25,608 nucleotides of DNA from the NCBI GenBank assembly GCA_029865515.1, contig JAOUGQ010000009.1:1-25608 (forward strand), read 5' to 3'. The notes beneath the pieces were generated by a model. The model was not told where the DNA came from and made no database searches. It saw nothing but the letters and a program-made list of their open reading frames with translations. The position numbers and the translations under genes were made by a program. Positions 8,023 through 15,081 of this stretch are shown piece by piece; position 1 is the stretch's first letter; every line of letters begins with the position of its first letter. Source of the stretch: Nitrospirota bacterium (GTDB lineage Bacteria; Nitrospirota; Nitrospiria; Nitrospirales; UBA8639).

Positions 8023-8913
8023 TCAATTATGACGTGCCATGATATAGGTCGCAATGTGCCGTAAGGGCTCTGCCGGTTTATGGAAAGATTCCAATCGCGC
8101 AATGGCCCGTTGGATACATTCTTCTCCCAATTTTCTAGCGCCATCAACTCCAAAAAATGAAGGATAGGTCTGCTTCCCTCTCTTTTCATCTGTCCCCGCG
8201 TCTTTTCCCAATTCCTCCCGAGTCCCCACCATATTCAGAACGTCGTCGGCGATTTGAAAAGCCAGCCCAATATCCTCCGAATAGTCAGTTAAGCATTGCA
8301 TCTGTTGAGAAGTCGCCTTGCCGATGATGCCGCCAATGCGGACTGCGGCTCGGATCAGACGCCCCGTTTTATAGGTGTGTATTTGCTGAAGATGAGCCAG
8401 TTCAATCTTCTGGTTTTCGGCCTGAATATCCATCACCTGTCCGCCCACCATTCCCTGATGACCAGAACCGAGTGCCAATTCCCGCACAATGTCTAACTGT
8501 TGTCTAGCCGAGAAGACATTTTGGATATCGCCCTGGCTGCATAACTCAAAGGCCATGGTTAACAAGGCATCACCGGCCAGGATCGCCATTCCGTCCCCGA
8601 ATACTTTGTGGTTGGTTAACCGGCCTCGCCGATAATCATCGTCATCCATCGCCGGGAGATCGTCATGAATAAGAGAATAGGTATGAACAAATTCCAAAGA
8701 AGCGGCGAACGGCAACATGGCATCACCGTCATATCCCAAGGCTTGGGCAGCAGCAATTGTCAAAATCGGACGAATGCGTTTGCCTCCACCCAACAGGCTA
8801 TACCGCATTGACTCGTATAACCGTTGAGGATGAGCCGAGGGTGCGGGAAGGCTACGCTCCAGAAACTGGTCAACCCGTTGGCGCTGTTGGTCTAAATAGG
8901 CTTGAATGTTCAC
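8023..8913 (-). CDS. ispA: Farnesyl diphosphate synthase / short-chain polyprenyl synthetase
   Basis: This E-type prenyltransferase of 296 residues has the IspA length. It condenses IPP with DMAPP/GPP to FPP (possibly GGPP), the precursor of squalene, hopanoids, carotenoids and quinone tails. The first Asp-rich motif is DDLPAMDDDD at residues 84-93, and GGGKRIRP lies at 42-49. The second Asp-rich motif reads DDVLN at 223-227, where DDxxD is usual, so its last Asp is Asn; variation at that position is tolerated in the family. GKDAGTDEKRGKQTYPSFFG follows as in other FPP synthases. The start is GTG at 8913 with no Shine-Dalgarno sequence. It heads the minus-strand block ispA-hpnA-cruF-like and diverges from the PHD-like gene at 9088. 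FPP versus GGPP as product cannot be decided by eye. Confidence 0.93.
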   Translation of the reverse strand: MNIQAYLDQQRQRVDQFLERSLPAPSAHPQRLYESMRYSLLGGGKRIRPILTIAAAQALGYDGDAMLPFAASLEFVHTYSLIHDDLPAMDDDDYRRGRLTNHKVFGDGMAILAGDALLTMAFELCSQGDIQNVFSARQQLDIVRELALGSGHQGMVGGQVMDIQAENQKIELAHLQQIHTYKTGRLIRAAVRIGGIIGKATSQQMQCLTDYSEDIGLAFQIADDVLNMVGTREELGKDAGTDEKRGKQTYPSFFGVDGARKLGEECIQRAIARLESFHKPAEPLRHIATYIMARHN

Positions 8914-9050
8914 AAGGGAGCGAATAAACGCTGTGGAAGGATAGAAAAGATCGTTGGAGACCCTATCAAATGGATTTTTGGAGTGTCAAATTGCGACCAT
9001 AGGACGCGTGGGGCATGCATCCTGTAGATCGCCCATCAGAGTTTTCCTCA

Positions 9051-9079
9051 TTGTTTTCATCGGAGCCACTCAGTATACT
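9051..9079 (+). promoter_or_regulatory. Sigma70-type promoter giving a predicted leaderless mRNA
   Basis: The -35 box is TTGTTT (9051-9056), followed by a 17-nt spacer and the -10 box TATACT (9074-9079). The ATG at 9088 begins 9 bases after the last base of the -10 box, where transcription normally starts. No Shine-Dalgarno precedes that ATG. The arrangement predicts that the PHD-like gene is transcribed without a 5' leader. Confidence 0.65.
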
Positions 9080-9087
9080 TTTCCACC

Positions 9088-9372
9088 ATGAGTATTCGAA
9101 ACCGAGGCGGAGAATGGGAACCCCTGTTACTGGGGATTGAACCGGAAACTTGTGGGGTGTGTCAGGAAGGGTTGTACCGGAACCTCACCATGCTCCGGGG
9201 AGGGTGGTCTCGTTGCAGTATCTGTGAACGGTTCGTCCATTATAGTTGCCTTGCCAGCGGGAAAGTCTCTTACCTGAAAAGGCGTCCGCGTGTATGCAAA
9301 ACCTGCGCAACACAACAGCCTCCCTCTCCCGCCGGAATGTCCAGCCCTTCAGTGCCTGCAGCAGTCAAATAA
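9088..9372 (+). CDS. C4HC3 zinc-finger protein with PHD-finger spacing
   Basis: This 94-residue protein is mostly one zinc module: C22-x2-C25-x17-C43-x2-C46-x4-H51-x2-C54-x15-C70-x2-C73. That is the C4HC3 order and spacing of a PHD finger, a cross-brace domain that binds histone tails in eukaryotes and is rarely reported in bacteria. The context FVHYSCL around H51 also resembles PHD/RING-variant fingers (FHxxCL). The aromatic residue usually two positions before the seventh ligand is missing (Arg68). The N-terminus is short and polar; the C-terminal 20 residues are Pro/Ser-rich and look disordered. There is no signal peptide. The stop codon overlaps the ATG of the next gene (TAATG). It may be a convergent bacterial treble-clef/cross-brace fold rather than a true PHD. 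Zinc binding is highly likely; function unknown. Confidence 0.83.
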   Translation: MSIRNRGGEWEPLLLGIEPETCGVCQEGLYRNLTMLRGGWSRCSICERFVHYSCLASGKVSYLKRRPRVCKTCATQQPPSPAGMSSPSVPAAVK

Positions 9373-9713
9373 TGGAACCGCCAGAGCTTCCATTCCCGCC
9401 AGCTATGGGATCTTATCGATTGACAGCCTCATTTCTTTATTTTTTCCTGGGTCCTGTCCTCTGTGCATTTAGCGGATTTCATACCGCCAGCTATCTCTTA
9501 GTCGGCCTCTACACCTGGCCTCGAACCAGTCGGGTGATTGTTCTGACCATTGGCATGCTGATTTTTTCCTATGAATTTATTTATAAGAACCACAAGTCAC
9601 GGCCAACCAACAATTGGAGGCCCTCTTCTCTTGAGTCGGTGTTCTACACCTGCGTTATTCCCTATACGATTGGAGTCGGAGCACTCTTGGTCCTCGCGGG
9701 CTTGTCGGAATGA
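9372..9713 (+). CDS. Small inner-membrane protein, translationally coupled to the zinc-finger gene
   Basis: This 113-residue protein has three or four hydrophobic segments, at about 17-35, 38-50, 56-72 and 90-111, separated by short polar loops; the loop after residue 72 (KNHKSRPTNNWRPSS) is basic. I do not recognise the family. A longer frame opens at 9246, but most of that extension overlaps the zinc-finger gene. The ATG at 9372 shares its A with that gene's TAA stop, and no Shine-Dalgarno is visible, which points to termination-reinitiation coupling. The two proteins are therefore probably made in fixed ratio and may act together, for example a cytosolic zinc-finger partner of a membrane protein. 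That last point is inference. Confidence 0.75.
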   Translation: MEPPELPFPPAMGSYRLTASFLYFFLGPVLCAFSGFHTASYLLVGLYTWPRTSRVIVLTIGMLIFSYEFIYKNHKSRPTNNWRPSSLESVFYTCVIPYTIGVGALLVLAGLSE

Positions 9714-9777
9714 GGCAGCACGAGATTTCAGCCACCCTTGAACATGTATGACTTGAAACAATGGAGAGGACAGAAAC

Positions 9778-9957
9778 ATGAAAAACGTGGAATTGACAGT
9801 TGACGGAACGATGCTGACCATTAAGATAGACCTGTCTAAAGACTTTGGTCCTTCTTCATCGGGAAAAACGACGATCATTGCCTCAACCGAAGGCAATGTC
9901 TCCATACCCGGTCGAGAAGAGAAAATCGGGTTGAATATTTATAAGAAAAAAGCCTAG
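9778..9957 (+). CDS. 59-residue conserved-looking small protein
   Basis: This short protein runs from ATG at 9778 to TAG at 9955-9957. GAGAGGA lies 8 nt before the ATG, a good ribosome binding site. The sequence begins MKNVELTVDGTMLTIKIDLS, continues with a Gly/Ser-rich segment (DFGPSSSGKTTIIASTEGN) and ends KIGLNIYKKKA. The predicted structure is beta strands around a GPSSSGKT loop; this is too short to be a P-loop NTPase and there is no Walker B. I recall widespread uncharacterised bacterial proteins of about 55-60 residues with this SGKT-IIAST-GN pattern, but cannot verify it here. It follows the membrane-protein gene by 64 nt and its stop lies 7 nt from the convergent uvrA stop. Coding is well supported; function unknown. 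Confidence 0.8.
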   Translation: MKNVELTVDGTMLTIKIDLSKDFGPSSSGKTTIIASTEGNVSIPGREEKIGLNIYKKKA

Positions 9958-9964
9958 TCCCCCC

Positions 9965-12481
9965 TTAGGACGCCCGACTCTCACTATCTTCGAGTAGCAC
10001 TTGCCCTGTCCGTGATGCCTTGGCCCGCATCACGGATTGAGGGGTTCCCTCCGCGACCACAAAGCCTCCTTGATCTCCACCTTCCGGCCCAAGGTCAATG
10101 ATCCAATCCGCATTCCGAATCACATCTAGATTATGTTCAATGACGAGGACGGTATTTCCCGTTTCCACCAGACGGTCGAGCACATCCAACAACCGTTGAA
10201 TGTCCACAAAATGCAGCCCCGTCGTAGGCTCGTCTAAAATATAGAGCGTTCGCCCAGTTGGACGTTTCGAAAGTTCCCTGGAAAGCTTGACCCGTTGTGC
10301 TTCACCCCCGGACAACGTGGTCGCCGATTGCCCGAGTTTAATGTAATGCAGACCCACATCTGATAATGTTTGAAGTCGGCTGCGGATTGGCGGAATGTTT
10401 ACAAAAAAATCAAGGGCTTCGGCCACCGTCATGTCTAATACTTCTGCGATCGTTCTCCCTTTGTAGGTCACATCCAAGGTTTCTCGGTTGTATCGCTGGC
10501 CTTTACAAGCCTCACAGGTCACATAAATGTCCGGGAGAAAATGCATTTCAATTTTTATCAGGCCATCACCCTGACACGCCTCGCATCGCCCGCCTTTCAC
10601 ATTGAAGCTGTAACGGCCTGGCTTGTAGCCTCGCACACGGGATTCCGGTAATTGGGCGAACAGATCACGGATAAAACTAAAGAGGCCGGTATAGGTGGCG
10701 GGATTTGAACGAGGAGTCCGTCCAATCGGAGATTGATCAATATCAATCAGTTTATCCAGTTGATCAAGTCCGCGTATCTCCCGACATCCTTCAAAAACCG
10801 GTTTCTTCTGGGAAAACCCCTGCCCAAGCGAGCGGAATAATACATCTACGACCAGGGTACTTTTTCCTGACCCTGACACACCGGTCACACAGGTCAACAT
10901 ACCCAACGGAAACTGTACGGTCACGTGCTGAAGATTGTGTTTTTCCGCCCCCACGACAGTCAAAAACCCTTTGGCTTGCCGTGTGCGTTGAGGTAGAGAT
11001 ACCCGGCGACTCCCATTCAGATATTGGCCGGTTAGGGAGCCTGGATGAGCCATCACGACCGAGGGAGGACCATGAGCAACTAACTGTCCGCCTTCCACGC
11101 CAGCGCCTGGTCCTAAATCCAACAAATAGTCGGCAGCGCGCATGGTCTCGGCATCGTGCTCAACCACCACGACGGTATTCCCCATGTCCCGTAACCGTAG
11201 TAACGTTTGGAGTAACCGCCGGTGATCCCGTTGGTGCAACCCGATACTGGGTTCATCCAGGATATAGAGCACCCCTACCAATCCTGATCCGATTTGCGTG
11301 GCCAATCGAATCCGTTGTCCTTCTCCTCCCGACAATGTAGCAGAAGGACGATCCAAGGTGAGGTAGGCCAATCCGACGTTGAGTAAAAATTCCAACCGTT
11401 CCCGAATTTCTTTCAGAACCCGCTGCCCAATCATCTTCTCACGATCGGTGAGGGCTAAGGCCTCGATAAATGACAAGGTGTTCCGCACAGACCTATGGGT
11501 CACCTCGGCAATGGACTGTCCTCCGATTTTGATGGCAAGACTTTCCTTTTTGAGTCGGCCTCCGCCGCATATCTTGCAGGGGGTGTCGAAAGTCCATTCC
11601 TCCCATTCCGAATGACTGGAAGTTTCATATCCAATGCCATCGCAACCATTACAGGCCCCATGGGGACTGTTAAATGAAAAAATTCTTGGGGAAATCTCTG
11701 AATAGCTGACGCCGCACTGAATACAGGCCAGGTGTTCGCTATAGACTCGAACCTGATCATCTTCCGTCAGCACCCCAACGAGGCCCTGCGCCATCTTGAG
11801 CGCAGTTTCCACTGAATCCGCCAAGCGACGCGCCACACCAGTCTCTGACTTGACGGTAAGTCGATCAATCACAATCTCAATCGTATGCTTTCGTTGTTTA
11901 TGTAAAGTAATGGACTCCCCGAGATCCCGAATCACTCCATCAATGCGCACGCGAACAAATCCGGCCTTGCGAGCTGCAAGCAATTCCTTTCGATACTCGC
12001 CTTTTCGTCCTCGCACAATGGGAGCCAGAACATGTATTTTTGTGCCAAGAGGAAGCCCGAGAATGGCGTCCACCATTTGTTGCACCGTTTGCGCAGCTAT
12101 CCCATTTCCACAGAGATGGCAAAAGGGTTGTCCGATTCTGGCAAACAAGAGACGAAAATAATCATAGATCTCCGTCACGGTCCCCACGGTGGAGCGGGGG
12201 TTGTGACTTGTCGTCTTTTGTTCGATAGAAATGGCAGGCGAAAGCCCTTCAATGGAATCCACATCCGGCTTGGTCATCTGCTCAAGAAATTGCCTGGCAT
12301 AGGCGGACAGCGATTCGACATAGCGCCGCTGGCCTTCGGCATAAATGGTGTCAAAAGCCAAAGACGACTTCCCTGAGCCGCTTAATCCGGTAATCACCAC
12401 CAATTGATCACGGGGAATCTCCAGATCGAGATTCTTGAGATTATGTTGACGTGCCCCTTTTATGACGATGGAATGTTTCAT
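9965..12481 (-). CDS. uvrA: UvrA excinuclease ABC subunit A lacking the insertion domain
   Basis: This is the damage-recognition ATPase of nucleotide excision repair, which loads UvrB. Both ABC modules are intact: Walker A GLSGSGKSS and GVSGSGKST, signatures LSGGEGQR and LSGGEAQR, and Walker B ILDEPSIGLH and ILDEPTTGLH. The UvrB-binding region (after the first Walker A) is present, as are the first zinc finger (its last pair is C277/C280) and the C-terminal finger C-x2-C-x19-C-x2-C. The protein is 838 residues against about 940 usually. The shortfall is almost all in one place: only 21 residues lie between C280 and the CKIC at C302/C305, where the insertion domain (about 110 residues) normally sits. 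The frame is continuous. ATG at 12481 is chosen; the upstream TTG (12490) lies inside the -10 box. No Shine-Dalgarno. Confidence 0.96.
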   Translation of the reverse strand: MKHSIVIKGARQHNLKNLDLEIPRDQLVVITGLSGSGKSSLAFDTIYAEGQRRYVESLSAYARQFLEQMTKPDVDSIEGLSPAISIEQKTTSHNPRSTVGTVTEIYDYFRLLFARIGQPFCHLCGNGIAAQTVQQMVDAILGLPLGTKIHVLAPIVRGRKGEYRKELLAARKAGFVRVRIDGVIRDLGESITLHKQRKHTIEIVIDRLTVKSETGVARRLADSVETALKMAQGLVGVLTEDDQVRVYSEHLACIQCGVSYSEISPRIFSFNSPHGACNGCDGIGYETSSHSEWEEWTFDTPCKICGGGRLKKESLAIKIGGQSIAEVTHRSVRNTLSFIEALALTDREKMIGQRVLKEIRERLEFLLNVGLAYLTLDRPSATLSGGEGQRIRLATQIGSGLVGVLYILDEPSIGLHQRDHRRLLQTLLRLRDMGNTVVVVEHDAETMRAADYLLDLGPGAGVEGGQLVAHGPPSVVMAHPGSLTGQYLNGSRRVSLPQRTRQAKGFLTVVGAEKHNLQHVTVQFPLGMLTCVTGVSGSGKSTLVVDVLFRSLGQGFSQKKPVFEGCREIRGLDQLDKLIDIDQSPIGRTPRSNPATYTGLFSFIRDLFAQLPESRVRGYKPGRYSFNVKGGRCEACQGDGLIKIEMHFLPDIYVTCEACKGQRYNRETLDVTYKGRTIAEVLDMTVAEALDFFVNIPPIRSRLQTLSDVGLHYIKLGQSATTLSGGEAQRVKLSRELSKRPTGRTLYILDEPTTGLHFVDIQRLLDVLDRLVETGNTVLVIEHNLDVIRNADWIIDLGPEGGDQGGFVVAEGTPQSVMRAKASRTGQVLLEDSESRAS

Positions 12482-12489
12482 GGAAGGCA

Positions 12490-12498
12490 ATTATATCA
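12490..12498 (-). promoter_or_regulatory. Extended -10 promoter of uvrA, predicted leaderless
   Basis: The minus strand reads TGATATAAT: a perfect -10 box (TATAAT, 12490-12495) with the extended TGn element. Eight bases (TGCCTTCC) separate it from the uvrA ATG at 12481, so transcription should begin at or within a base or two of the start codon. The -35 region (CACAGT at 17 nt) is poor, as expected for extended -10 promoters. No LexA-type dyad was seen. Confidence 0.68.
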
Positions 12499-12538
12499 TA
12501 CGAATCCACTGGACTGTGGCCTCTCTTGACCTTTGTAA

Positions 12539-12568
12539 TTGACCCTTATATGAATGGTCGGATACAAT
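12539..12568 (+). promoter_or_regulatory. Promoter of the exported-protein gene at 12662
   Basis: TTGACC (12539-12544) and TACAAT (12563-12568) are separated by 18 nt, each one mismatch from consensus. A start near 12576 gives a leader of about 85 nt. It is divergent from the uvrA promoter, with roughly 45 nt between the two -10 boxes. Confidence 0.62.
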
Positions 12569-12661
12569 CTTGCAAGTCCAAGGAGTCATTTTGAATAGAC
12601 AGAATTTTTCGATTTTCTCATTCCCAGCCTAATTACTATTTCCCTTATCAAGAGGAATTTC

Positions 12662-13216
12662 ATGAAAAATCTGAAAGCAGAATGTATCTGGACTGCCCTT
12701 ATGATAATAAGCCCCTTGTTTTTTTCTCCACTGACATGGGCAGCTCCCTACGAACTTACTCGCAACAGCGTTGAAGAAGCCAAGGATATCAATGCTGCAG
12801 AAATTTCCCTTTACCGGGTGAAATTGGGAGATCCTGAAGCGACTGCCGTAGAAGCTCTTGTCGAAGCAAGAATTTCGGGCGTTCGGGCCGAGCAAGAAGG
12901 AACTTTTATTTTGTTGTGGGACAAGGAAAATCCTACTGGCGCAATGGCAGGAGTGCGCATCACGGACGGAAAAGTGGATTTAATATTTATCAATAATCGA
13001 TTTGCCCATAAAGTCAGAGGGGTTTTCCGCCACATCCTCGGGGCTAAAACCACCAAAGAAATTCGAGATCTTCTCGGACCGGAGGATTTTCCTAATGAAA
13101 CCCTGATGGGCGCTAAACTCTTGTATGAAAAACAAGGATTTCTCGTGAACTTTCTTGAACGACAAGTGAATGTTGAATTCTGCCTTGGATGTCAGGATTT
13201 ATTTTCAGGATTCTAG
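12662..13216 (+). CDS. Exported protein of unknown function with C-terminal CxxC
   Basis: This 184-residue protein has a Sec signal peptide (basic MKNLK, hydrophobic core, Ala-Ala cleavage near residue 27). The mature part starts APYELTRNSVEEAKDI and has alternating strands and helices, including GAMAGVRITDGKVDLIFINN and a basic FAHKVRGVFRHILGAK. The mature chain has only two cysteines, in CLGC close to the C-terminus. That CxxC could form a disulfide or bind metal; it is not a c-type haem site because no His follows. AGAGGA lies 6 nt before the ATG. It has its own promoter (12539-12568) and terminator (13285-13320), so it is monocistronic and divergent from uvrA. I do not recognise the family. 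Confidence 0.85.
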   Translation: MKNLKAECIWTALMIISPLFFSPLTWAAPYELTRNSVEEAKDINAAEISLYRVKLGDPEATAVEALVEARISGVRAEQEGTFILLWDKENPTGAMAGVRITDGKVDLIFINNRFAHKVRGVFRHILGAKTTKEIRDLLGPEDFPNETLMGAKLLYEKQGFLVNFLERQVNVEFCLGCQDLFSGF

Positions 13217-13284
13217 GGATCCTGTTGTGGGGCGCAGTTTTTTCTCGCCTCCCAGTCTGTTTCCAGTTTTCAAGTCATTTCCCA

Positions 13285-13320
13285 AGAGAGGGAGTTACCC
13301 TTCTCCCTCTTTCTTTTTTC
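13285..13320 (+). terminator. Rho-independent terminator of the exported-protein gene
   Basis: AGAGGGAG (13287-13294) pairs with CTCCCTCT (13303-13310) around an 8-nt loop and is followed by TTCTTTTTTC. It lies about 70 nt past the stop at 13216 and before ruvB, so it separates the two genes. Confidence 0.82.
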
Positions 13321-13375
13321 TACAGTCATAAGCAAAATATGCCTTCGAATTTTTCTCTTTAGACAGATTCCGTCT

Positions 13376-14389
13376 ATGGACGACCGGGTTCTTACCACTC
13401 ATCTAATAGAAGAAGAGCAAAGCCTCGAGGGGGCTCTTAGACCTCAACGCTTAGCTGAGTACATTGGGCAGGAGCGGATGAAAGAATCGCTTCGAGTCTG
13501 TATTGACGCTGCAACGGGACGAGGAGAAGCCCTTGATCACGCCATTTTCTATGGACCTCCTGGATTGGGTAAAACCACTATCGCGCATATTATCGCCAAG
13601 GAAATGGGAGGCACAATTCGCTCTACCTCCGGGCTCGTGCTGACTCATGCGGGAGACCTGGCTGCCATTTTAGCCAATCTCCAACCACGGGATGTTCTGT
13701 TCATCGATGAAATTCATCGATTGCCGCCAGCGGCTGAAGAGGTATTGTATCCAGCCATGGAGGATTACCAAATCGATTTGGTGATTGGACAGGGCCCCTC
13801 CCTGCGCACGATGAAATTAGATCTTCCGCCTTTTACCCTCATTGGAGCCACCACCCGAGCGGGCTCTCTCACTTCTCCTCTGCGGGAACGTTTTGGGCTT
13901 GTCTATCGACTCGATTTTTATCTGCCTGAAGAACTTCAGGTTATCGTTGCCCGTTCCGCCAGACTGCTCGGAGTCCGTATTGATGATGATGGGGCAGGAG
14001 AAATTGCTGGCCGGGCTCGTGGGACTCCCCGTATTGCCAATCGGTTAATCAAACGCGTCCGTGACTTTGCAGAGGTCAAAGCTGAGGGGCACATTACGAG
14101 ACGTGTCGCACAGGAAGCCTTACAATGGTTAGGGGTTGATCAAGCAGGGTTTGATGAAATGGATCGAAAAATTCTCTTGACCATTATTCAGAAATTTAAA
14201 GGAGGGCCGGTTGGCATCGAGGCATTGGCCGCAGCCGTCCAGGAAGAAAAAGCTACCTTAGAAGATGTATATGAACCCTTTCTGCTTCAATCGGGATATC
14301 TGGATCGAACGGCCCGAGGCCGACAAATCACCACAAAGGCTTTGCAACATTTTGGGGAGAATCCCGATCTCTTTTCGATGTGCATCTGA
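13376..14389 (+). CDS. ruvB: RuvB, Holliday junction branch-migration ATPase
   Basis: This is the AAA+ motor of the RuvAB complex, which drives branch migration of Holliday junctions during recombination repair. Its 337 residues match the family length. Walker A GPPGLGKTT is at 60-68, Walker B and DEIH at about 108-114, sensor 1 GATTRAG at 158-163 and the arginine-bearing LRERFG at 169-174. The C-terminal winged helix (from about residue 255) carries GGPVGIEALAAAVQEEKATL and ends with RGRQITTKALQHF. The ATG at 13376 gives the standard N-terminus, but no Shine-Dalgarno is visible. The preceding terminator implies a promoter between 13320 and 13375, which I could not define. ruvA and ruvC are not adjacent. 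Confidence 0.97.
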   Translation: MDDRVLTTHLIEEEQSLEGALRPQRLAEYIGQERMKESLRVCIDAATGRGEALDHAIFYGPPGLGKTTIAHIIAKEMGGTIRSTSGLVLTHAGDLAAILANLQPRDVLFIDEIHRLPPAAEEVLYPAMEDYQIDLVIGQGPSLRTMKLDLPPFTLIGATTRAGSLTSPLRERFGLVYRLDFYLPEELQVIVARSARLLGVRIDDDGAGEIAGRARGTPRIANRLIKRVRDFAEVKAEGHITRRVAQEALQWLGVDQAGFDEMDRKILLTIIQKFKGGPVGIEALAAAVQEEKATLEDVYEPFLLQSGYLDRTARGRQITTKALQHFGENPDLFSMCI

Positions 14390-14490
14390 AAAGGTTTTCC
14401 CTTCTCTTGAAAGCCTAACCGCCTTCCCCTTTCTCTCTCCTCTTTCTTCATTCAAGAAACTCTTTCAGTCCTAACCCCTCCTTTGATGTA

Positions 14491-14521
14491 TTGACGGTAT
14501 CTGAAAAATAACGGGTATAGT
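14491..14521 (+). promoter_or_regulatory. Possible promoter of the exported-protein gene at 14605
   Basis: TTGACG (14491-14496) and TATAGT (14516-14521) both resemble consensus, but the 19-nt spacing is long. A start near 14528 would give a leader of about 75 nt. An AGGAGG follows at about 14522-14527 without a nearby start codon. Confidence 0.4.
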
Positions 14522-14604
14522 AGGAGGAAAATTACAGCCGGTCCATGAGCCAGATGAATGAACCCGTTCTATTGAATCCATAAACCAGTGATGAAGGTTT
14601 CCTT

Positions 14605-15081
14605 ATGAATGGTTGCTTCTTGGAATCTTTTCAATTTTTATGCAGAAAAACTCCCACACCGAGGAAATATTCAATCGGTCTCGCCTTTTTTCTGAGCTTT
14701 TTCTGTTCTTTGAGCTTGACGATTTCAGGCCAGGCCAGTGAACTGCAAATTGAAATTGTGGATTCCTGGGTGGAAGACGGCTACATTTTTCATGTTGATT
14801 TTCAAGTACCTCCCTACAATGTTAATTGCACCACCACTGGGGCAGGATTCATTGCCTTTAACGTGTATTATAAAGACCCACAAAGCCTACAGGGAGATTG
14901 GACCTTTGGGTTAGCGCCGTGGCCCGAGGGTGCTGGATCTGATTCTAAAGTTGGATCGCATCTGACTGCTTATGGCCCTCAGGGGTTTTGTACCAAATTT
15001 TCCCCTTGTACAATTCAGAATGTTCAAATCGTAAAGGCTTGGTGCCCACCACTAGAAGGAGAAAGTTTTTATGCACAATGA
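14605..15081 (+). CDS. Exported hypothetical protein with four mature cysteines
   Basis: This 158-residue protein has a long basic N-region (up to about residue 22), a hydrophobic core (GLAFFLSFFCSLSLTISG) and likely signal-peptidase cleavage after Ser-Gly-Gln-Ala near residue 44. The mature part is about 115 residues and predicted beta-rich: ELQIEIVDSWVEDGYIFHVD, then GAGFIAFNVYY. It has four cysteines (NVNCTTT, GFCTKFSPC, KAWCPP) that could make two disulfides in the periplasm or outside the cell. GAAGG lies about 7 nt before the ATG. It shares no obvious function with ruvB upstream, and a separate promoter is possible at 14491-14521. I do not recognise the family. Confidence 0.78.
   Translation: MNGCFLESFQFLCRKTPTPRKYSIGLAFFLSFFCSLSLTISGQASELQIEIVDSWVEDGYIFHVDFQVPPYNVNCTTTGAGFIAFNVYYKDPQSLQGDWTFGLAPWPEGAGSDSKVGSHLTAYGPQGFCTKFSPCTIQNVQIVKAWCPPLEGESFYAQ

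Noticed and set aside
9835..9885. P-loop (Walker A) in the 59-residue protein
   Set aside because: GPSSSGKT resembles Walker A, but the protein is too short for a P-loop fold and has no Walker B.
10705..11340. 211-residue plus-strand open frame
   Set aside because: It is wholly antisense to uvrA, whose conserved motifs fix the real frame; no ribosome binding site and an implausible protein.
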